DNA from: an uncultured Oscillospiraceae bacterium
GTDB lineage: Bacteria > Bacillota > Clostridia > Oscillospirales > Oscillospiraceae
DNA length: 10,878 nt
Direction of reading: 5' to 3'
Assembly (NCBI GenBank): GCA_934646175.1
Contig: CAKUEI010000060.1
Coordinates: 1-10,878 of the forward strand
In this document: piece after piece, positions 6,833 through 10,878 of the stretch
How positions within the stretch are numbered: position 1 is the stretch's first letter
Layout: every line of letters starts with the position of its first letter
Notes under the pieces: model-generated
Databases searched by the model: none
What the model was told of the DNA's origin: nothing
Seen by the model: only the letters and a program-made list of their open reading frames with translations
Made by a program: the position numbers and the translations under genes

Positions 6833-6874
6833 ACCGGGCGGCGGCAAACAGCCGCCGCCCGGTTTTTTCTTTTC
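6833..6874 (+). terminator. Strong intrinsic terminator after murA
   Basis: A perfect 12-bp stem, CCGGGCGGCGGC (6834-6845) with 6851-6862, extended to 13 bp by A6833-T6863, encloses a 5-nt AAACA loop and is followed by TTTTTTCTTTTCT. It starts 5 nt after the murA stop. It supports 6828 as the true end of murA and should separate murA from the downstream genes. Confidence 0.93.
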
Positions 6875-6906
6875 TCCATTCTGCATTTGTTAGGAGTTCT
6901 GCGCAT

Positions 6907-7680
6907 ATGATGACCCTTACCACCCTGGCCTCCGGCTCTTCGGGGAACTGCCTGCTGCTCTCCTGCGGCTCCACCCATCTTCTGGTGGACGCGGGCATCT
7001 CCGCCCGCCGCATCACCCGTTCCCTTCAAGCTCTGGGCCTCACAGCGGACGATCTCAGCGGCATTCTCATCACCCATGAGCATAGCGACCATATCTCCGG
7101 TGTCGCCACTCTGACCAAGCGCTGCGCCATCCCCATCTATACCGCCGCCGCCACCGGGCGGCAGCTTACATACCGTATCCCTTTTCTGGAGGATCTGATC
7201 CGTCCCGTCTCCCCCGGCATTCCCTTTTCTGTGGGTGACGCAGCCGTCACCTCCTTCTCCACCCTGCACGATGCCGCTTCCCCCATGGGTTATGCCTTTT
7301 CGGACGGTGTCCGTAAGGCCGCCGTAGTCACCGATCTGGGTGTCGTCACGGAAGAGGTCCGCTCTGCCGTCCGCGGCGCACAGCTTCTGGTGGCCGAGGC
7401 CAATCATGACCCGGACCTGCTCCGATCCGGCCCTTACCCTTATCCGCTGAAGGCCCGCATTCTGGGCGATCACGGGCACCTGTCCAATGCCGTCTGCGCT
7501 GAATTGTGCACCGAGGCGGAGGAATGGGGTGTCCGCCGCATCGTCCTCGCCCACCTTTCGCTGGAGAATAACCGTCCCAGTCTGGCCCGTTCCACGGTGG
7601 AGTCCGCCCTTTCTTCCCCCATCCCCGTCACCGTCGCCCCCCGGGAAGAGGCCGGCCCCACCTATTCCGTCGGTGAGTGA
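6907..7680 (+). CDS. walJ: MBL-fold metallohydrolase, WalJ/YycJ type
   Basis: A 257-residue metallo-beta-lactamase-fold protein. It begins with the family hallmark LASGSSGNCLLL (7-18), then Asp28 (LLVDAG) and the metal motif THEHSDH with His57, His59, Asp61 and His62. Later conserved pieces are VAEANHDPDLL, GDHGHLSN and the terminal AHLSLENN histidine. YycJ/WalJ proteins have been linked to cell-wall/division coordination and to 5'-3' nuclease-type DNA repair; the exact role is not settled, so the biochemical call here is only a dinuclear-metal hydrolase. The neighbourhood agrees: in Firmicutes walJ often lies close to rlmH, which is the next gene here. The ATG at 6907 has AGGAG at 6892-6896, spacing 10; the ATG at 6910 is an alternative. 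Only about 20 nt separate this site from the murA terminator tract, so its promoter is unclear. Confidence 0.88.
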   Translation: MMTLTTLASGSSGNCLLLSCGSTHLLVDAGISARRITRSLQALGLTADDLSGILITHEHSDHISGVATLTKRCAIPIYTAAATGRQLTYRIPFLEDLIRPVSPGIPFSVGDAAVTSFSTLHDAASPMGYAFSDGVRKAAVVTDLGVVTEEVRSAVRGAQLLVAEANHDPDLLRSGPYPYPLKARILGDHGHLSNAVCAELCTEAEEWGVRRIVLAHLSLENNRPSLARSTVESALSSPIPVTVAPREEAGPTYSVGE

Positions 7681-7723
7681 CCTCCCTTACCGTACCTATC
7701 TTCTGTTTCGTGAGGAATGTTTC

Positions 7724-8206
7724 ATGCTGTCTGTTCATGTGATCTGCGTCGGAAAATTGAAAGAGCGTTTTTATCAGGACGCCTGCGCCGAGTATATCAA
7801 GCGCCTCGGCCCCTACTGCAAGCTCAACGTGGCAGAGGTACCGGAGGCTAAGCTCCCCTCCTCCCCCACGCTGGGCGACATCATCGCCGCTCTGGATAAG
7901 GAAGGGGACGCCATCCGCAAAAAACTCCCGGAAAGTGCCACCCTCGTCGCCCTCTGCATTGAGGGGGACACCCGCTCCAGCGAGGATTTTGCCGCCGATC
8001 TTCTCTCCTGGCAGCTCAATTCCTCCAAGCATCTGGTGTTCCTCATCGGCGGTTCCAACGGCCTGCACCCCTCTTTGAAGCGTGAGGCCGCCGTTCGCCT
8101 TTCCATGTCCCCCATGACCTTCCCCCACCATCTGGCCCGCGTCATGCTTCTGGAACAGCTTTACCGCGCCTTCAAGATCAACGAAGGCTCTTCCTACCAT
8201 AAATAA
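7724..8206 (+). CDS. rlmH: 23S rRNA (pseudouridine1915-N3)-methyltransferase RlmH
   Basis: RlmH uses S-adenosylmethionine to methylate pseudouridine 1915 in helix 69 of 23S rRNA on assembled 70S ribosomes. The product is 160 residues, matching the usual 155-160 of this SPOUT-class family. It has the N-terminal VHVICVGKLKERFY, the SAM-site motif VFLIGGSNGL and the strongly conserved C-terminus MTFPHHLARVMLLEQLYRAF...NEGSSYHK, where the last residues contact SAM and the A site. The ATG at 7724 has GAGGA at 7712-7716, 7 nt upstream. The same frame is open further upstream into the walJ gene, but the family N-terminus fits this ATG. It lies 43 nt after walJ and 28 nt before the phosphohexomutase gene, consistent with one transcript. 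Confidence 0.96.
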   Translation: MLSVHVICVGKLKERFYQDACAEYIKRLGPYCKLNVAEVPEAKLPSSPTLGDIIAALDKEGDAIRKKLPESATLVALCIEGDTRSSEDFAADLLSWQLNSSKHLVFLIGGSNGLHPSLKREAAVRLSMSPMTFPHHLARVMLLEQLYRAFKINEGSSYHK

Positions 8207-8234
8207 TCCGTCCATTCAAAGGAGGTTCTTCCCC

Positions 8235-9962
8235 ATGACTTATCAGGAAACCTATGAAAAATGGCTTCACTCCCCCGCCCTCAGCGAGGAAGAGCGCGCC
8301 GAGCTTTCCGCCATCTCCGGCGATGAGAAAGAGATCGAGTCCCGCTTCTTCGGCCCGCTGGAATTCGGCACCGCCGGTCTTCGCGGCACCATGAACGTGG
8401 GCCTTCACCGCATGAATGTCCACGTTATCCGCCACGCCACACAGGCTTTCGCCAACGTGGTCCTGGCCGAAGGCCAAGCCGCCGCCCGCGCCGGCGTGGC
8501 CATCTGCTTTGACTGCCGCAACCACTCCGCCGAGTTTGCCCGGGAAGCAGCCTGCGTCATGGCCGCCAACGGCGTCTCCGTTCGTCTCTTTGACGCCATG
8601 CGTCCCACGCCGGAGTTGTCCTTCGCCGTCCGGCAGTATCACTGCACCGCCGGTATCAACGTCACCGCCAGTCATAACCCCAAGGAGTATAACGGCTATA
8701 AGGTCTACTGGTCCGATGGGGCGCAGCTCCCCCCGCACCACGCCGCCGCCATTGCCTCCCAGATGGAGCGGCTGGACATCTTCGCCGATATCAAAACCAT
8801 GTCCTATGACGACGCTGTGGCCCACGGTCTCATCACCCTCATGGGCAGTGAGACGGACGATCTGTTCCTTACGAATGTCATGGCTCAGGTGAACGATGCC
8901 GCCGCCGTGTCCAAAGTGGCCGATACCTTCAAAATGGTCTACACCCCCTTCCACGGCACCGGCTACCAACTCATCCCCGAGGTGCTCCACCGTCTCGGCG
9001 TCAAGCATCTTTACTGCGTGCCCGAGCAGATGGTCATCGACGGCAACTTCCCCACCGTAGTCTCTCCCAATCCGGAAAACCCCGAGGGATTCTACCTCGC
9101 CATTGACCTTGCAAAAAAAGAGGGGGCCGACTTTATTCTGGGCTCCGACCCGGACGCCGACCGCGTGGGCATCATGGTGCGGGATAAGACTGGGGAATAT
9201 ATCACCATCTCCGGCAACCAGACCGGCGTCCTCCTGCTGGACTACCTCATCGGCGCCAAAAAACGCGCAGGTACCCTTCCTGCGAATGCCGCTGCGCTGA
9301 AGACCATCGTCACCACCGAGATGGCCCGCAAAGTGGCGGAGAGCAACGGCGTTTCCTGCTTTGACACCTTCACTGGCTTCAAATTCATGGCTGAGAAGAA
9401 AAACGCGCTGGAGGCCGCCGGCACCCATAAAGTCATCTTCTCCTATGAGGAATCCTATGGCTATATGCTGGGTGACTACGTCCGGGATAAAGATGCTGTC
9501 ACCGCCGCCCTCCTGCTCACCGAAATGGCTGCCTGGTACGCCGGCCAGGGCATGACCCTGTATGACGCCCTGCAGTCTCTCTTCGAAAAATACGGCTACT
9601 ATGGGGAAAAGACCCTCAACCTCATCATGCCCGGTCTGGAGGGCATGACCCAGATGAAGGCCCTCATGGACGGTCTCCGGGAAAATCCCCTCACGGAAAT
9701 TTCCGGCACCCCCGTTCTCGTCCGCAAGGACTACTCCGACGGCACCGCCACCACTCTCGCCACCGGCGAGACCTCTTCCATGGAGCTTTCCGGCTCCAAC
9801 GTCCTCCGGTACGAACTGTCGGACGGTACCACCATCCTCGTCCGCCCCTCCGGCACCGAGCCGAAGGTCAAGGTCTATATCCTTGCTCAGGGTGCCGACC
9901 GCGCCGACTGCGACGAAAAGGTCAGCAGGTATGCTGCCTGGGCCGAGACCCTGCGGAATTGA
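8235..9962 (+). CDS. pgcA: Phospho-sugar mutase (phosphoglucomutase/phosphomannomutase), PgcA-like
   Basis: A 575-residue alpha-D-phosphohexomutase that would interconvert glucose-6-phosphate and glucose-1-phosphate (or the mannose phosphates) in the cytoplasm, supplying UDP-glucose or GDP-mannose for glycan and wall polymers. All four active-site elements are visible: GTAGLRG near residue 45, the phosphoserine loop TASHNPKEYNGYKVY with Ser146, the Mg-binding DPDADR (305-310), the sugar-selective EESYG (405-409), and the phosphate-binding RPSGTEP (537-543). The length matches the B. subtilis PgcA subfamily (about 580), longer than ManB/AlgC types at about 460. The ATG has a full AAAGGAGG at 8218-8225 with 9-nt spacing, the strongest ribosome site in the window. 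The sugar preference cannot be decided from sequence alone. Confidence 0.93.
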   Translation: MTYQETYEKWLHSPALSEEERAELSAISGDEKEIESRFFGPLEFGTAGLRGTMNVGLHRMNVHVIRHATQAFANVVLAEGQAAARAGVAICFDCRNHSAEFAREAACVMAANGVSVRLFDAMRPTPELSFAVRQYHCTAGINVTASHNPKEYNGYKVYWSDGAQLPPHHAAAIASQMERLDIFADIKTMSYDDAVAHGLITLMGSETDDLFLTNVMAQVNDAAAVSKVADTFKMVYTPFHGTGYQLIPEVLHRLGVKHLYCVPEQMVIDGNFPTVVSPNPENPEGFYLAIDLAKKEGADFILGSDPDADRVGIMVRDKTGEYITISGNQTGVLLLDYLIGAKKRAGTLPANAAALKTIVTTEMARKVAESNGVSCFDTFTGFKFMAEKKNALEAAGTHKVIFSYEESYGYMLGDYVRDKDAVTAALLLTEMAAWYAGQGMTLYDALQSLFEKYGYYGEKTLNLIMPGLEGMTQMKALMDGLRENPLTEISGTPVLVRKDYSDGTATTLATGETSSMELSGSNVLRYELSDGTTILVRPSGTEPKVKVYILAQGADRADCDEKVSRYAAWAETLRN

Positions 9963-9973
9963 TCAAAATAGGA

Positions 9974-10030
9974 AAAACGCTCCGTATTTTGCATTTTGCA
10001 AAATACGGAGCGTTTTCTGTTTTTCGTCTT
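9974..10030. terminator. Strong, probably bidirectional terminator between convergent genes
   Basis: A perfect 20-bp stem (9974-9993 with 9997-10016) closes on a TTT loop. The arms begin with AAAA and end with TTTT, and the rightward side continues into CTGTTTTTCGTCTTTTTT. On the minus strand the stem end plus flank read GCGTTTTTCC, giving a shorter T-run for the convergent dehydrogenase gene. It lies 12 nt after the phosphohexomutase stop and about 20 nt from the stop of the dehydrogenase gene. Confidence 0.93.
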
Positions 10031-10035
10031 TTTTC

Positions 10036-10863
10036 TTACTTATGGGTCACGCAGCGCTCTTCCTCGGGAATGATCACCGGCTTTCCGCTGGTCCATCCAC
10101 CGTCCACATAGATCACCTGACCGGTCACATAGCTGCTGGCATCGCTGGCCAGGAACATGGCAATACCCATAAAGTCATTGACCTCCGCCAGCCGTCCGCC
10201 GGGATGCTGCTTCTTCAGGTCGTCGTACACATCCTCCTGCAGGCCGTCCAGCATGGGGGTGTACACCCACGTGGGGGAGATGCAGTTCACATTGATGTTA
10301 TGCTTTGCCCACGTCACCGCCAGGGACCGGGTAAACTGATGCACCGCCGCCTTGGACGCCTCATAGGGCATGGACAGATAGGTGTGACAGTACCCGCCCG
10401 CGATGGAGCCAAAGTTGATGATCTTGCCGTAGTGCTGGCGGATCATCACCTTGCCCACCTCCCGGGCCACAAAAATGGTACCGTTGGTGTTCACATCCAG
10501 CACCCGGCGCACTACATCGGGGTCATAGTTCTCCGGCTCAGAGTGGGCACAGATGGCCGCCGTGTTGATCAACACATCAATGCGCCCGTGCTTCTCCACA
10601 ATGGTGTCCACCACCTGACGGATCTGGTCGTTGTCTGTCACGTTCAGCTGGAAAATGTCGCAGTCCAGTCCGTCCTCGCGGAATCTGGCCTGCACGCCCT
10701 CCGCCTTCTTCAAGGTGGTGTTGGTAAACACCACCTTGGCGCCGTTTTCCGCCATTCCGTGGCCGATATGCTCGCCCAGTCCGCCCGCACCGACGATCAG
10801 GACCACTTTATCCTTCACCGAGAACAGCTTGTCCACATGGGCATCCCGAATGATCTCTTCCAT
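10036..10863 (-). CDS. SDR family NAD(P)-dependent oxidoreductase
   Basis: A 275-residue short-chain dehydrogenase/reductase, likely acting on a sugar, sugar acid or other small alcohol in the cytoplasm. The catalytic residues are Asn125 (DVNTNG), Ser153 (NFGSIAGG), Tyr167 and Lys171 (YEASK). The fold signature TAAICA (101-106) stands where NNAG is usual, and YVTGQVIYVDGGWTSG marks the C-terminal region of classical SDRs. The glycine-rich cofactor loop reads VGAGGLGEHIG (24-34), one residue shorter than the usual TGxxxGxG and with Val for Thr. After strand 2 the sequence is VFTNTTLKK, lacking the NAD-type Asp. About 16 extra residues precede the Rossmann fold. Overall resemblance is to gluconate/2-deoxy-gluconate dehydrogenase-like SDRs, but the substrate is unknown. 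The ATG at 10863 has AAGGA 7 nt upstream. Confidence 0.88.
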   Translation of the reverse strand: MEEIIRDAHVDKLFSVKDKVVLIVGAGGLGEHIGHGMAENGAKVVFTNTTLKKAEGVQARFREDGLDCDIFQLNVTDNDQIRQVVDTIVEKHGRIDVLINTAAICAHSEPENYDPDVVRRVLDVNTNGTIFVAREVGKVMIRQHYGKIINFGSIAGGYCHTYLSMPYEASKAAVHQFTRSLAVTWAKHNINVNCISPTWVYTPMLDGLQEDVYDDLKKQHPGGRLAEVNDFMGIAMFLASDASSYVTGQVIYVDGGWTSGKPVIIPEEERCVTHK

Positions 10864-10878
10864 CTCACGTTCCTTCTT

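Noticed and set aside
5428..7554. A 708-codon open frame on the minus strand opposite murA and the walJ-like gene
   Set aside because: Its translation is Gly/Asp/Arg-rich, low in recognisable motifs, and lies antisense to clearly real genes; it is the usual artefact of GC-rich coding DNA.
8178..9428. A 416-codon minus-strand open frame opposite the phosphohexomutase gene
   Set aside because: Gly/His/Val-rich shadow of a well-conserved gene; no motif or start site.
1..10878. CRISPR arrays, tRNA or rRNA genes, insertion sequences
   Set aside because: No regularly spaced repeats, cloverleaf-like segment, transposase or terminal inverted repeats were seen on either strand.

Overview
The window reads as the chromosome of a GC-rich, gut-type member of the Clostridia (Oscillospiraceae-like is my best guess). 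This rests on protein flavour, strong AGGAGG-type ribosome binding sites and the murA / walJ-like / rlmH neighbourhood; it is an inference, not a database match. It has two halves.

Left half (1-5271, all minus strand): the packaging and head module of a tailed phage or phage-derived element. In transcription order it holds a terminase small-subunit candidate, terminase large subunit, portal, a prohead-protease/scaffold protein with a cysteine-rich insert, an HK97-type major capsid protein, a small head-tail connector candidate, and the first 40 codons of one more head-tail gene that runs off the left edge. The genes are packed with ATGA/GTGA stop-start overlaps or short gaps, and all are intact. 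The order is that of Bacillus PBSX (xtmA-xtmB-xkdE-xkdF-xkdG). No integrase, repressor, replication or lysis gene lies between terS and the chromosomal murA, which begins only 264 bp away in the opposite direction. The element is therefore cut back, or organised unusually, on this side.

Right half (5272-10878): chromosomal housekeeping genes. A divergent intergenic region carries a good extended -10 promoter for murA and an AT-rich near-perfect palindrome. murA (UDP-GlcNAc enolpyruvyl transferase, peptidoglycan synthesis) is full length except for one in-frame TAG at 6541-6543 in place of a conserved aromatic (Tyr) codon; the frame and active-site residues are intact on both sides. A textbook terminator follows. 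Next come a WalJ/YycJ-type metallo-beta-lactamase-fold gene, rlmH (23S rRNA pseudouridine methyltransferase) and a PgcA-type phosphohexomutase. A strong 20-bp-stem terminator, apparently bidirectional, separates the mutase from a convergent short-chain dehydrogenase whose glycine-rich loop is atypical.

The observations most worth following are the amber codon inside an otherwise perfect murA, and the PBSX-like module lying directly against it. Of the 11 complete genes here, 8 end in TGA and 3 in TAA; none ends in TAG.
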